40,632 bases of DNA from Lachnospiraceae bacterium (GTDB lineage: Bacteria > Bacillota > Clostridia > Lachnospirales > Lachnospiraceae): the NCBI GenBank assembly GCA_030526245.1, contig JAUNDD010000016.1, forward strand, positions 1 to 40,632. Direction: 5' to 3'. The translations under genes and the position numbers were made by a program. This document shows positions 23,828-32,682 of the stretch, piece by piece. Every line of letters begins with the position of its first letter. The first letter of the stretch is position 1. The notes beneath the pieces are model-generated. The model searched no databases and was not told the DNA's origin. It saw only the letters and a list, made by a program, of their open reading frames with translations.

Positions 23828-24637
23828 ATGTTGAAAACAAGATTGATCAGCGGTGTGGTGCTGATCCTGATCGCGCTGGCAGCCCTGATGGCCGGAGGAC
23901 CGGTGCTGGGGGTACTGATGCTGGCGGTTTCTCTGATCGGCATGTTTGAGCTGTATCGGGTGACGGCTGTGCAGGACGGCTTGAAATCGCCGCTTGCGCT
24001 GGTGGGCTATGCAGCGGCGGTGCTGTACTACGTGGTCCTGATGAACGGGGGAGCGGCGTATCTGACATCGGTGCTGGCTATGACGCTGATTGCCATGATG
24101 TTTGTTTTTGTATTCTCGCATCCCCGGTATAGAACGGCCCAGATCACAGCGGCCTTTTTCGGTCTGGTCTATCTGGCTATGATGCTTTCCTGCATTTACC
24201 GGATCCGGCTGATGATCGACGGCATTTTTACCGTCTGGCTGGTATTTTTTGCCGCCTGGGGCTGTGACAGCTTTGCCTATGTATTTGGCCGCCTGTTCGG
24301 TCGGCACAAGCTCAGTCCGGTGCTCAGCCCGAAGAAAACGGTGGAGGGCGCCGTGGGCGGCGTGGCCGGTGCTGCGGCACTGGGAGCCGCCTTTGCGGCC
24401 ATTGCCGGACCGCATATGACGGCCGGTTATGCTCCGGTGGCGGAGTACGCGCTGATCTGCGGAGCCGGCGGCATGATCTCCATGGTGGGCGATCTGGCGG
24501 CGTCGGCGATCAAACGTGAATTCCAGGTTAAGGACTACGGAAAGCTGATTCCGGGTCATGGCGGCATTCTGGATCGTTTTGACAGTGTCATTTTTACGGC
24601 ACCGGTGATCTATCTGCTGGCATGCCTGATCTTCTGA
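23828..24637 (+). CDS. cdsA: Phosphatidate cytidylyltransferase (CDP-diglyceride synthase)
   Basis: A 269-residue multi-spanning membrane enzyme making CDP-diacylglycerol for phospholipids. The C-terminal family signature is intact: SAIKREFQVKDYGKLIPGHG then GGILDRFD. The start at 23828 has GGAG 6 bases upstream; an ATG four codons earlier (23816) is less well supported. It is the last gene of the operon. In many Firmicutes dxr follows directly, but here a terminator and 460 bases of structured DNA intervene. Confidence 0.95.
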   Translation: MLKTRLISGVVLILIALAALMAGGPVLGVLMLAVSLIGMFELYRVTAVQDGLKSPLALVGYAAAVLYYVVLMNGGAAYLTSVLAMTLIAMMFVFVFSHPRYRTAQITAAFFGLVYLAMMLSCIYRIRLMIDGIFTVWLVFFAAWGCDSFAYVFGRLFGRHKLSPVLSPKKTVEGAVGGVAGAAALGAAFAAIAGPHMTAGYAPVAEYALICGAGGMISMVGDLAASAIKREFQVKDYGKLIPGHGGILDRFDSVIFTAPVIYLLACLIF

Positions 24638-24674
24638 TGAGCCGCGGTCTGCGTGAGCGGCATTGATTTTTTTG

Positions 24675-24700
24675 TACCCGGCAAGGAAATTGCCGGGTAT
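24675..24700 (+). terminator. Terminator after cdsA
   Basis: A perfect 10-bp stem TACCCGGCAA / TTGCCGGGTA (24675-24684 with 24690-24699), followed by TTTC and AT-rich sequence. The T-tract is short. Confidence 0.65.
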
Positions 24701-24776
24701 TTCAATATATTTTTGGAAGCGCATGCACCGAGGCGCGGTCCATGCCTGATGCCGCTCGCGAATGCTCGTTTCCTGC
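24701..24776 (+). repeat. Dispersed non-coding element, copy 2
   Basis: Aligns with 454-528 with one single-base gap and roughly 70% identity. It begins immediately after the cdsA terminator stem. A weaker inverted resemblance (GGACCAATGCCTGAGG on the minus strand) is seen at about 24955-25025, so the whole 24701-25025 segment may be one element with related ends. Confidence 0.55.
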
Positions 24777-25040
24777 AGCTCGCACGCGCCTATTTGAGCA
24801 GGCTCCCGACAACTCGCTTCGCTCAGACAAGTCTCCGCCTGCTCAGCTAACGTGCTGAAGTGGAACCGGCAGCCCATGCAAATTCGCCTACGGCGAATGG
24901 GCTGCGGCTACATATCAAGTTCTACGAACTTGATACACATACTGCGACGGAAGCCTCGCCAGTGCTCGCTTTCCCTCAGGCATTGGTCCCTGCGCCCGAA
25001 TGACCTCGTCAAACGCATGTGCAGGACAGAACCTGTACCT
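24777..25040 (+). other. Array of strong hairpins between cdsA and dxr
   Basis: No gene is credible here. Inverted repeats are packed together: TGAGCAGGC/GCCTGCTCA (24795-24845), GCAGCCC with inner ATTCGCC-tac-GGCGAAT (24869-24905), and TATCAAGTTC-tac-GAACTTGATA (24913-24935, perfect 10-bp stem). It is either a structured RNA leader or an inserted palindromic element. The reading frame that runs through it into dxr is not coding in appearance. Confidence 0.6.
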
Positions 25041-25064
25041 AAAGTATTTCGAATAGTATACTTT
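25041..25064 (+). promoter_or_regulatory. Inverted repeat near the dxr promoter
   Basis: AAAGTAT-N10-ATACTTT (25041-25047 and 25058-25064), with the self-complementary TTCGAA in the spacer. It lies 37 bases before the dxr start, in the only AT-rich stretch upstream. It could be an operator or simply contain the -10 (TATACT at 25057-25064 region). No good -35 was found. Confidence 0.35.
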
Positions 25065-25100
25065 TTTACAGTATTTTATAACAATGAAAGGAAGATGGAT

Positions 25101-26249
25101 ATGAAGACGATAGGAATTCTTGGTTCGACCGGTTCGATCGGCACACAGACATTGCAGGTGGTAAGAGAAAATCCGGACCTGAAGGTATTTGCCCTGGCGG
25201 CGGGACGAAATGTCAAGCTGCTGGAGGAGCAGATTCGTGAGTTTAAGCCTGCCGTGGCGGCTGTGTGGGATGAGCGCGATGCGGCGGATCTTCGAAGCAG
25301 AACGGCGGATCTGGACATCCGTATCCTGAGCGGAATGGATGGGCTGAAGGAAATGGCGGCCATGGACGGATATGAGGTGCTGGTGACAGCCATTGTCGGC
25401 ATGATCGGCATCGGGCCGACCGTGGAGGCGATCCGGGCCGGGAAGGACATTGCACTGGCAAACAAGGAGACTCTGGTGACGGCCGGTCATATCATTATGC
25501 CGCTGGCCAGACAGAGGGGGGTGAAGATCCTTCCGGTGGACAGCGAACACAGTGCCATCTTTCAGTCCTTAAACGGAGAGGCAGGCAACCGCATCGACAA
25601 GATCCTGCTGACCGCCTCCGGCGGACCGTTCCGTGGCATGACAGCGGAGCAGCTGGAGAAGGTGACCCTGGAGGATGCCCTGAAGCATCCGAACTGGGCT
25701 ATGGGAAGAAAGATCACCATCGATTCGGCGAGCATGGTCAACAAGGGTCTGGAGGTGCTGGAAGCCAGATGGCTGTTCGACGTGGATCTGGATCAGATCC
25801 AGGTCGTGATCCAGCCCCAGAGTGTGATCCATTCCATGGTACAGTATGAGGACGGTGCCGTGATCGCACAGCTGGGTACACCGGATATGAAGATTCCGAT
25901 CGCCTATGCGCTGACCTGGCCGGAGCGCCGGCCGCTGGCGGGGGATCGGCTGGATTTTGCCAGACTGTCTTCGCTGACCTTTATGGAGCCGGATGATACG
26001 ACCTTCCTGGGACTTCCCTATGCCCGGGAAGCTGGAAAGATCGGCGGTTCGATGCCTACGGTGTTCAATGCCGCAAATGAAAAAGCAGTCAGTCTGTTTC
26101 TGAATCGGAAGATCGGCTTTACGGATATCTATCGGATCATCCGCAGCAACATGGATATGCATCAGGTGGTTGACGAGCCCTCCATCGAGGAGATCCTGGA
26201 GATCGAGCAGGAGGTCTATCGCCGGATCGAAGAGGCTTATCTTAAGTAA
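25101..26249 (+). CDS. dxr: 1-deoxy-D-xylulose 5-phosphate reductoisomerase
   Basis: A 382-residue enzyme converting DXP to MEP in the isoprenoid pathway, which feeds uppS. The NADPH motif GSTGSIGTQTLQVV is at the N-terminus, ALANKETLV follows, and the metal/substrate residues lie in PVDSEHSAIFQ, TASGGPFRG and ASMVNKGLEV. The start at 25101 is set by AAAGGA 8 bases upstream; an ATG two codons earlier is too close to the site. An open frame extends 83 codons upstream through hairpins and should not be annotated as part of the protein. rseP follows after 17 bases. Confidence 0.96.
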   Translation: MKTIGILGSTGSIGTQTLQVVRENPDLKVFALAAGRNVKLLEEQIREFKPAVAAVWDERDAADLRSRTADLDIRILSGMDGLKEMAAMDGYEVLVTAIVGMIGIGPTVEAIRAGKDIALANKETLVTAGHIIMPLARQRGVKILPVDSEHSAIFQSLNGEAGNRIDKILLTASGGPFRGMTAEQLEKVTLEDALKHPNWAMGRKITIDSASMVNKGLEVLEARWLFDVDLDQIQVVIQPQSVIHSMVQYEDGAVIAQLGTPDMKIPIAYALTWPERRPLAGDRLDFARLSSLTFMEPDDTTFLGLPYAREAGKIGGSMPTVFNAANEKAVSLFLNRKIGFTDIYRIIRSNMDMHQVVDEPSIEEILEIEQEVYRRIEEAYLK

Positions 26250-26266
26250 GAGGAAGGTATGCGGTT

Positions 26267-27316
26267 TTGGGTATTATATTTGCAGTGCTGATCTTCGGCA
26301 CCCTGATTCTTGTTCATGAATTCGGACATTACCTGCTGGCCAAGCTGAGCGGGATCGTTGTCCTTGAGTTTTCACTCGGTATGGGCCCCCGACTCTGCTC
26401 CATCGAGCGGGGCGGGACCCGTTATTCTCTGAAGCTCTTTCCTTTCGGGGGATCCTGCCAGATGCTGGGAGAGGATATGGCCGATCTGCAGGAAGGCAGC
26501 TTCGGAAGCAAGAGCGTCTGGAAACGTATTGCGGTTGTGGCGGCGGGGCCGCTGTTTAATTTTCTGCTGGCGCTGGGGATGGCGGTGATCCTGGTGGGAA
26601 GTATCGGTTGGGATGAGCCCATTATCCTCGGAGTGTATGAGGATTATCCGGCCTGCGAAGCCGGGATGCAGGCCGGGGACGTGATTACGTCCATCAATGG
26701 AAAAAAGATCGATCTGTATCGGGAAGTGTCCGAATATATTGACATGCACCAGGATATACTGAGCAGCGGAAAGGCCATTCCGGTCACCTGGCAGCGGGGA
26801 GAAGAAAAGTATACTGCTGAGCTCACGCCGAAGGATAACGGTTCAGGGCGGTATATCCTGGGTATTCAGGGCACCTCCTCCTTCCGGGTGAAGGGCGGCT
26901 TGCGGCAGACACTGCGGCACAGTGTGCTGGAGGTACGCTATGCGGTCACAACGGTGATCCGTGGACTGCAGATGATCGGACGCAGGCAGGTGACGGTGGA
27001 TGATATGGCCGGACCGGTGGGAATCGCCGGTATGATCGGTGAAACCTATCAGGAATCCAAACCGGACGGGATGTTTTATGTCTGGATCAATATGCTCAAC
27101 ATAGCGATCCTGCTCTCGGCCAATCTGGGAGTTGTCAACCTGCTGCCGCTACCGGCTCTGGATGGCGGAAGACTGCTGTTCCTGCTGATCGAGGCTCTGC
27201 GCCGGAAACGGATGGATCCGGAGCTGGAAGGGAAGATCCACCTGGTGGGGATGCTTCTGCTCCTGGCGCTGATGGCGGTGATCATGGGGAACGATATCCG
27301 CAGACTGTTTGTGTGA
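26267..27316 (+). CDS. rseP: Site-2 zinc metalloprotease RseP
   Basis: A 349-residue intramembrane protease of the RseP/RasP type, which cleaves membrane-bound regulators and signal peptides. The zinc motif HEFGH is in the first membrane segment, a PDZ domain lies in the middle (YPACEAGMQAGDVITSINGK), and the second catalytic motif NLLPLPALDGG is near the C-terminus. Translation starts at TTG 26267 with AGGAAGG 9 bases upstream; the nearby ATG at 26259 is in another frame. It forms a pair with dxr. Confidence 0.94.
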   Translation: MGIIFAVLIFGTLILVHEFGHYLLAKLSGIVVLEFSLGMGPRLCSIERGGTRYSLKLFPFGGSCQMLGEDMADLQEGSFGSKSVWKRIAVVAAGPLFNFLLALGMAVILVGSIGWDEPIILGVYEDYPACEAGMQAGDVITSINGKKIDLYREVSEYIDMHQDILSSGKAIPVTWQRGEEKYTAELTPKDNGSGRYILGIQGTSSFRVKGGLRQTLRHSVLEVRYAVTTVIRGLQMIGRRQVTVDDMAGPVGIAGMIGETYQESKPDGMFYVWINMLNIAILLSANLGVVNLLPLPALDGGRLLFLLIEALRRKRMDPELEGKIHLVGMLLLLALMAVIMGNDIRRLFV

Positions 27317-27484
27317 AAGTATGGCGGCCGTTTCGGTGGGGTGCGGTTTTGTGTGACTGCAGCTTAATCGACCGCGGTTTGCCGGGGGAATGGTGACCGG
27401 GACATGCGGCGGCTGCCAGCGGCGAGGAGCAAGCATATTTACAGCACAGGCAATGTGTGATATAAAGATACCGTCTGAAAGTGG

Positions 27485-27513
27485 TTGACAGTCTGTGAGA
27501 AATAAGATAGTAT
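27485..27513 (+). promoter_or_regulatory. recA promoter
   Basis: TTGACA (27485-27490), a 17-bp spacer and TAGTAT (27508-27513). The LexA sites lie immediately downstream, over the predicted start and first transcribed bases. Confidence 0.85.
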
Positions 27514-27522
27514 ATCGAAAGA

Positions 27523-27548
27523 CGAACAAGCGTTCCGAACTAACGGTC
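27523..27548 (+). promoter_or_regulatory. LexA (SOS) operator, perfect site plus adjacent imperfect site
   Basis: GAACAAGCGTTC (27524-27535) is a perfect match to the Firmicute SOS box GAAC-N4-GTTC. GAACTAACGGTC (27537-27548) matches except for one base and follows one base later. Placement just after the -10 means bound LexA would block early transcription of recA. Confidence 0.88.
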
Positions 27549-27577
27549 GAACGGCGAAGAAGGAGAAAACAGGAATT

Positions 27578-28606
27578 ATGGCAAATGAAGATAAACTGAA
27601 AGCACTGGATGCGGCACTGTCACAGATCGAGAAGCAGTTTGGTAAGGGCTCGATCATGAAGCTGGGAGAACAGGGAACCCACATGAACGTGGAAACGGTA
27701 CCCACCGGCAGTCTGAGTCTGGATATCGCGCTCGGTCTGGGCGGCATTCCCAAGGGACGTATCATCGAGGTGTACGGTCCGGAATCCAGTGGTAAGACCA
27801 CGGTGGCACTCCACATGGTATCTGAAGTACAGAAAAGAGGCGGTATCGCCGGCTTCATCGATGCGGAGCATGCACTGGATCCGGTCTATGCCAAGAATAT
27901 CGGCGTGGATATCGACAATCTGTACATTTCCCAGCCGGATAACGGAGAACAGGCCCTGGAGATCACGGAGACCATGGTGCGTTCCGGTGCAGTGGATATC
28001 ATTATTGTGGACTCGGTTGCCGCTCTGGTTCCGAAGGCCGAGATTGATGGTGACATGGGAGATTCCCATGTGGGTCTGCAGGCACGACTGATGTCCCAGG
28101 CGCTGCGAAAGCTCACCGGTGTGATCAGCAAGTCCAACTGTACGGTGATCTTTATCAACCAGCTTCGTGAGAAGGTGGGCGTTATGTTCGGAAATCCGGA
28201 AACCACCACCGGTGGAAGAGCCCTGAAGTTCTATTCCTCCATCCGTCTGGATGTGCGCCGTATCGAGGCGATCAAACAGAGCGGTGAAGTGGTGGGTAAC
28301 CGTACCCGTATCAAGGTCGTAAAGAACAAGATCGCGCCGCCCTTTAAAGAGGCTGAATTTGATATCATGTTTGGCAAGGGTATTTCCCGTGAGGGTGACA
28401 TCATTGACCTGGCTGCCAATATGAATATCGTGAACAAGAGCGGCGCCTGGTATGCTTATCAGGGCGAAAAGATCGGTCAGGGCCGTGAAAATGCCAAGGC
28501 CTACCTGAAAGAGCACGCCGAGGTGATGGAAGAGATCGAGGCAAAGGTACGACAGGCCTACGGCATAGGAGAAGGTCTGGAGGATGAAGCTGCGGACGAA
28601 GAATGA
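27578..28606 (+). CDS. recA: RecA recombinase
   Basis: A 342-residue RecA, the strand-exchange ATPase and LexA co-protease. Walker A is GPESSGKTT, Walker B is [10 protein letters not shown], and the loops include [20 protein letters not shown] and [17 protein letters not shown]. The C-terminal acidic tail (EDEAADEE) is present and there is no intein. AGGAG lies 13 bases upstream. Controlled by the SOS operator at 27523-27548. recX follows 280 bases later. Confidence 0.98.
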   Translation: MANEDKLKALDAALSQIEKQFGKGSIMKLGEQGTHMNVETVPTGSLSLDIALGLGGIPKGRIIEVYGPESSGKTTVALHMVSEVQKRGGIAGFIDAEHALDPVYAKNIGVDIDNLYISQPDNGEQALEITETMVRSGAVDIIIVDSVAALVPKAEIDGDMGDSHVGLQARLMSQALRKLTGVISKSNCTVIFINQLREKVGVMFGNPETTTGGRALKFYSSIRLDVRRIEAIKQSGEVVGNRTRIKVVKNKIAPPFKEAEFDIMFGKGISREGDIIDLAANMNIVNKSGAWYAYQGEKIGQGRENAKAYLKEHAEVMEEIEAKVRQAYGIGEGLEDEAADEE

Positions 28607-28735
28607 TGATATATTCGGGCTCCATCAGGGCTTTGCAGATTTGTACTATGGGGCAAGCTGGCTGGCATTTGGTCCGTTGTTTAAGATATGAAATATCAAC
28701 CGCTCGCTCTGTGAGTGGCTGATGTTCGGTGGCTG

Positions 28736-28773
28736 CGGCTGTCCGTCTGTCGGCGGGCAGCCGGTTTGTTTTT
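28736..28773 (+). terminator. Possible terminator after recA
   Basis: CGGCTG / CAGCCG (28736-28741 with 28758-28763), with an inner CCG/CGG pairing, followed by GTTTGTTTTT. It would separate recA from recX, at least partly. Confidence 0.5.
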
Positions 28774-28889
28774 GGCGGATCGAAAAAGTGTGAGCAGGTG
28801 CATTGAGAACCGGAAGACAGAACGATAACCCGTTTGTGTGGGGGATCAGTCGGGTCCGTGTATAGAAAATGAGGCGGAGGATAAAAGCT

Positions 28890-29498
28890 TTGGAACGAAA
28901 GATCACGGGATTGGAGACGGTGGGAAAAGGTCGAAAAAGAGTCTATATCAATGATGAGCCTTCCTTTCTGCTGTATGACTCCGAACTGAGAAATCTGGGA
29001 CTGAAGGAAGACAGTGAGATGACACCGCAGCGTGAGGTGGACATCAAGGTGGTACTGGTAAAACGGGCCAGACTCCGCTGCATGAATATTCTGACCAAGA
29101 TGGATAAAACGACCTGGCAGCTCCGGCGCAAGCTGGAGGAGGGAGAGTATCCGGAGGATGTCATAGAGGATGCCATTGAATATGTCCGTTCGTTCCACTA
29201 CATCGATGATCTGCGCTATGCACAGAACTATATCGAAAGCCGGAGCGGATCGAAAAGTCGTCGGATGATCGAGAGAGAACTGGCGGCCAAAGGGGTGGAC
29301 AGCGAGGTGATCCGGCAGGCTTTCGAGGAGGCACAGCCGGTGGATGCAACCGCTCAGATCCTGCGCTGGATGGAAAAAAAGCACGTGGATCCGCAGCAGG
29401 CGGATCGCCGGGATTGGGACAAATTTTTTCGCTTTTTGCTGAATAAAGGCTATTCCTGGAACGATATCAGAAGTGCAATTCCAACAAATTTCGATTGA
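28890..29498 (+). CDS. recX: Regulatory protein RecX
   Basis: A 202-residue RecX, the inhibitor/modulator of RecA filaments. Three-helix repeat motifs are visible: LRRKLEEGEYPEDVIEDAIE, then VRSFHYIDDLRYAQNYIESR, and RRMIERELAAKGVDSEVIRQ. I prefer the TTG at 28890 because GGAGG lies 9 bases upstream; the in-frame ATG at 28869 (7 codons longer) has no clear site but cannot be excluded. The standard recA-recX order supports the call. The rny promoter overlaps its stop codon. Confidence 0.9.
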   Translation: MERKITGLETVGKGRKRVYINDEPSFLLYDSELRNLGLKEDSEMTPQREVDIKVVLVKRARLRCMNILTKMDKTTWQLRRKLEEGEYPEDVIEDAIEYVRSFHYIDDLRYAQNYIESRSGSKSRRMIERELAAKGVDSEVIRQAFEEAQPVDATAQILRWMEKKHVDPQQADRRDWDKFFRFLLNKGYSWNDIRSAIPTNFD

Positions 29499-29523
29499 CA
29501 GTCATTTTTCTAATGTGTAAAAT
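29495..29523 (+). promoter_or_regulatory. Promoter of rny
   Basis: TTGACA (29495-29500), a 17-bp spacer and TAAAAT (29518-29523). The -35 contains the recX stop codon. Confidence 0.82.
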
Positions 29524-29564
29524 AATAACGTTGAGCATTACAATTAAATAAAGGAGGTACTCCA

Positions 29565-31112
29565 GTGATTACAACTGTCATTGCAGTTGTCATCGCATTG
29601 GTCATCTCGGTACCCCTCAGCATGGTGCTGGCTGTGAAACACAAGGAAAAAACCGATAAGGAAACGATCGGAAATGCCCAGGAACGTGCCAGACAGATCA
29701 TTGATGAGGCCCTGAGAACCGCGGAGACGAAGAAGCGGGAAGCATTTCTTGAGGCGAAAGAAGAGTCCATTAAGATGAAGAATGAATCTGAAAAGGAAGC
29801 TCACGATCGCCGGGTAGAGGTACAGCGTTACGAGAAACGTGTCTTATCCAAGGAAGAAGCAGTGGATAAGAAGGCTGATGCTTTGGAACGCCGCGAGACC
29901 AGTCTGACAGCGAAAGAGGAAGAGCTTAAGAAAAAGCGCGCCGAAGCTGATCGAATTCTGGGACAGAGAGTACAGGAACTGGAACGGATTTCCGGTTTTA
30001 CCTCCGAACAAGCAAAAGATTATCTTTTAAAAACTGTTGAAGATGAAGTGAAGATCGACACAGCGCGGCTGTACAAGGAATTGGATAACCGTGCACGTGA
30101 GGAAGCTAGCAAGAAGGCGAAGGAGTACATCGTGACAGCCATTCAGCGATGTGCAGCTGATTATGTTGCTGAAACGACGATCTCTGTTGTACAGCTTCCG
30201 AATGATGAAATGAAGGGCAGAATCATCGGCCGTGAGGGCAGAAATATCCGCACTCTGGAGCAGATGACCGGCGTGGATCTGATTATTGACGATACACCGG
30301 AAGCAGTTATTCTCTCGGGCTTCGATCCGATCCGCAGAGAGATTGCCCGCATTGCATTGGAAAAACTGATTGTGGACGGACGAATCCATCCGGCCAGAAT
30401 CGAAGAAATGGTGGAAAAGGCACAGAAGGAAGTGGAGACCATCATCCGGGAAGAGGGCGAGTCGGCCTGTCTGGAGATTGGTGTTCATGGAATTCATCCG
30501 GAACTGGTGCGTCTGCTTGGACGTATGAAGTATCGTACCAGCTACGGACAGAATGCTCTTAAGCACTCGATTGAAGTAGCTTTCCTTTCCGGTTTCCTGG
30601 CCGGAGAGATCGGTATTGATATCAGAATGGCAAAACGGGCCGGCTTACTGCATGACATTGGTAAATCCATTGACCACGAGGTTGAGGGAAGCCATGTTCA
30701 GATCGGTGCTGACCTGTGTAGAAAATACAAGGAATCACAGACCGTTATCAACGCGGTTGAATCCCATCACGGGGATGTGGAGCCTGAGTCTTTGATTGCC
30801 TGCATCGTTCAGGCTGCTGATGCAATTTCCGCAGCCAGACCGGGAGCCAGACGCGAGACTCTGGAAGCTTACGCAAAACGTTTAAAACAGTTAGAAGATA
30901 TCGCTGATGCCTACAAGGGTGTCGACAAATCCTTTGCTATTCAGGCGGGAAGAGAAATCCGTGTCATGGTCATTCCTGAACAGATCAGTGACGCAGATAT
31001 GGTACTTCTGGCCAGAGATATTTCCAAACAGATTGAAGATGAAATGGATTATCCGGGTCAGATCAAAATCAGCATGATTCGCGAATCTCGTGTCGTAGAT
31101 TATGCAAAATAA
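29565..31112 (+). CDS. rny: Ribonuclease Y
   Basis: A 515-residue membrane-anchored endoribonuclease initiating mRNA decay. One N-terminal membrane segment (about 4-23) is followed by a long charged coiled coil (about 28-190). The KH domain contains [15 protein letters not shown] and the HD domain contains [13 protein letters not shown] and ESHHGD. The start codon is GTG, with AAAGGAGG 8 bases upstream. The gene looks more AT-rich than its neighbours. It has its own promoter and a strong terminator, so it is monocistronic. Confidence 0.97.
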   Translation: MITTVIAVVIALVISVPLSMVLAVKHKEKTDKETIGNAQERARQIIDEALRTAETKKREAFLEAKEESIKMKNESEKEAHDRRVEVQRYEKRVLSKEEAVDKKADALERRETSLTAKEEELKKKRAEADRILGQRVQELERISGFTSEQAKDYLLKTVEDEVKIDTARLYKELDNRAREEASKKAKEYIVTAIQRCAADYVAETTISVVQLPNDEMKGRIIGREGRNIRTLEQMTGVDLIIDDTPEAVILSGFDPIRREIARIALEKLIVDGRIHPARIEEMVEKAQKEVETIIREEGESACLEIGVHGIHPELVRLLGRMKYRTSYGQNALKHSIEVAFLSGFLAGEIGIDIRMAKRAGLLHDIGKSIDHEVEGSHVQIGADLCRKYKESQTVINAVESHHGDVEPESLIACIVQAADAISAARPGARRETLEAYAKRLKQLEDIADAYKGVDKSFAIQAGREIRVMVIPEQISDADMVLLARDISKQIEDEMDYPGQIKISMIRESRVVDYAK

Positions 31113-31172
31113 TAATGGATTGATGGAAGACATGTCGTAAAGACTGACTGACTTTTTTCCGAATGATTATTG

Positions 31173-31204
31173 AATGGGATGCAGGAAACTGCATCCCATT
31201 TTTT
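31173..31204 (+). terminator. Terminator of rny
   Basis: A 12-bp perfect stem AATGGGATGCAG / CTGCATCCCATT around GAAA (31173-31200), followed by TTTT. Confidence 0.92.
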
Positions 31205-31209
31205 CGGTT

Positions 31210-31306
31210 CATAGGAAATTCCGGCCGGAATTTCCTATGGGCCCGATATAAAATCGGGCAAATATCCGAACAACCGCCGCTATGCGGCTAGCGTGCAAAG
31301 CACGCT
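31210..31306. repeat. Run of four back-to-back inverted repeats between rny and asnA
   Basis: In order: a perfect 30-bp palindrome (31210-31239, arms CATAGGAAATTCCGG / CCGGAATTTCCTATG, no loop); GCCCGAT-ataaa-ATCGGGC (31241-31259); GCCGC-tat-GCGGC (31276-31288); AGCGTGC-aaa-GCACGCT (31290-31306). The run is bounded by the rny terminator on the left and the asnA terminator on the right. No open reading frame fits. Confidence 0.85.
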
Positions 31307-31318
31307 TTGTTCTTTACC

Positions 31319-31362
31319 AAAAGGGCTGGGCCCGTTCTTTGGAACGAGCCCAGCCCTTTTTT
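31319..31362. terminator. Bidirectional terminator between rny and asnA
   Basis: A long stem AAAAGGGCTGGGC / GCCCAGCCCTTTT (31319-31331 with 31348-31360) with an inner CGTTC/GAACG stem. A-rich left and T-rich right ends suit both directions; it mainly ends asnA. Confidence 0.9.
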
Positions 31363-31399
31363 GATATATATTGGACGATATTTTGTTGTAAGATCCGGA

Positions 31400-32413
31400 T
31401 CAAAGAAGCGGAATACCAGCTTCACGGCAGCCGTTGATGGTGGCTTCGTCCCATACACTGGACTGTACTTCGCCGATGTGGGCACTGCCAAGCAGGAGCA
31501 TGCACAGACGACTCTGGCCGATACCGCCGCCGATGGTCAGCGGAAGCTTTCCATCCAGAAGCTGCTTGTGGAAGGGGAGCGAACGACGTTCGTCGCATCC
31601 GGCTTCGGTCAGCTGACGATCCAGTGATTCGGGGGTTACACGAATGCCCATGCTGGACAGCTCATAGCTGCAGCCCAGGGTCTCGTTCCAGAACAGAATG
31701 TCGCCATTGAGATCCCAGTCATCATAGTCCGGGGCGCGTCCGTCGTGGGGCTTGCCGCTGGCAAGGGCCCGGCCGATCTTCATCAGGAAGGTGGTGCCGT
31801 GCTCTTTGACAAAGGCATTTTCGCGTTCCTTGGAAGTGAGATCCGGATAGAGATCCTCCAACTCCTGGGTAGTGATAAAAGTAACTTCCGGGGAGTGAAG
31901 CGGCTGAACCATCAGCTGCGGGAACATGGCCCGAAGGTTCATCTCGGTGGCGCATACGGCAGCTACGATGGAACGTACGGTATCTTTCAAATATTCCTCG
32001 TTGCGATCCTGTTCGGTGATCACCTTTTCCCAATCCCACTGGTCAACGTAAACCGAGTGGAGGTTGTCCAGGTCCTCATCGCGGCGAATGGCATTCATAT
32101 CTGTGTACAGACCTTTTCCGGGTCTGAAGTCATAGTCACGCAGGGCCATGCGCTTCCACTTGGCCAGCGACTGAACGACCTGGGCTTCGGTGCCGGTATC
32201 CTTCAGATCAAAGGTAACCTTACGTTCCACACCGTTCAGGTCATCATTCAGACCGGTGGATGCTTCCAGGAAAAGGGGAGCAGAAACGCGGTGGAGGCTC
32301 AGGGAAGCACACAGGGTGTCTGCAAACAGACGCTTGATGGTGCCGATGGCACGCTGCGTATCATACAGGTTTAAAGCCGGACGATAATTCTCCGGGACAA
32401 ACAGATGACTCAT
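31400..32413 (-). CDS. asnA: Aspartate-ammonia ligase (asparagine synthetase A)
   Basis: A 337-residue AsnA, which makes asparagine from aspartate, ammonia and ATP. The class II tRNA-synthetase-like fold is recognised by LHRVSAPLF, RKVTFDL, KWKRMALRDY, GKGLYTDMNAIRRDE, VYVDQWDWE, and the C-terminal GGGIGQSRLCM. Length is normal. AAGAAGG lies 9 bases upstream of the ATG. It has a promoter about 120 bases upstream, and a second promoter-plus-terminator unit lies further out. No T-box motif was found in the leader, although asnA genes are often T-box controlled. Confidence 0.96.
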   Translation of the reverse strand: MSHLFVPENYRPALNLYDTQRAIGTIKRLFADTLCASLSLHRVSAPLFLEASTGLNDDLNGVERKVTFDLKDTGTEAQVVQSLAKWKRMALRDYDFRPGKGLYTDMNAIRRDEDLDNLHSVYVDQWDWEKVITEQDRNEEYLKDTVRSIVAAVCATEMNLRAMFPQLMVQPLHSPEVTFITTQELEDLYPDLTSKERENAFVKEHGTTFLMKIGRALASGKPHDGRAPDYDDWDLNGDILFWNETLGCSYELSSMGIRVTPESLDRQLTEAGCDERRSLPFHKQLLDGKLPLTIGGGIGQSRLCMLLLGSAHIGEVQSSVWDEATINGCREAGIPLL

Positions 32414-32531
32414 AATACACCTTCTTTACATATATATTCGGGCTTTGAAAGGATCCTGATCGGAAGATCACTGCGAAAGGCAGAAGTCTCCGGAAAATCG
32501 TACAATCAAAGCTGCAACAAAAACTTTACTA

Positions 32532-32560
32532 ATCATAACGCATTTGCTTTTTTATGTAAA
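32532..32560 (-). promoter_or_regulatory. Proximal promoter of asnA
   Basis: On the minus strand, TTTACA (32555-32560), a 17-bp spacer and TATGAT (32532-32537). The predicted start near 32525 gives a leader of about 110 bases. Confidence 0.65.
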
Positions 32561-32642
32561 GGAAAGGGAGACAGTGAACTGGCAGTAAAGCAGCAGGAAG
32601 AGATAAGACTTAAGAAAAGAAAGTGAAAGGTGATGGTTCGGG

Positions 32643-32682
32643 CATAAAAAATGAAAACCCGGCAGGGGAGCTGCCGGGTTTT
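32643..32682 (-). terminator. Terminator in the asnA upstream region
   Basis: On the minus strand, a 12-bp perfect stem AAAACCCGGCAG / CTGCCGGGTTTT (32654-32665 with 32671-32682) is followed by CATTTTTTATG. It lies about 55 bases after the start predicted from the promoter at 32741-32769. Confidence 0.85.

Noticed and set aside
24852-25100. Open frame extending dxr by 83 codons at the N-terminus
   Set aside because: It runs through perfect hairpins and repeat sequence, has no ribosome binding site, and the family start (KTIGILGSTGSIG) has a good site at 25101.
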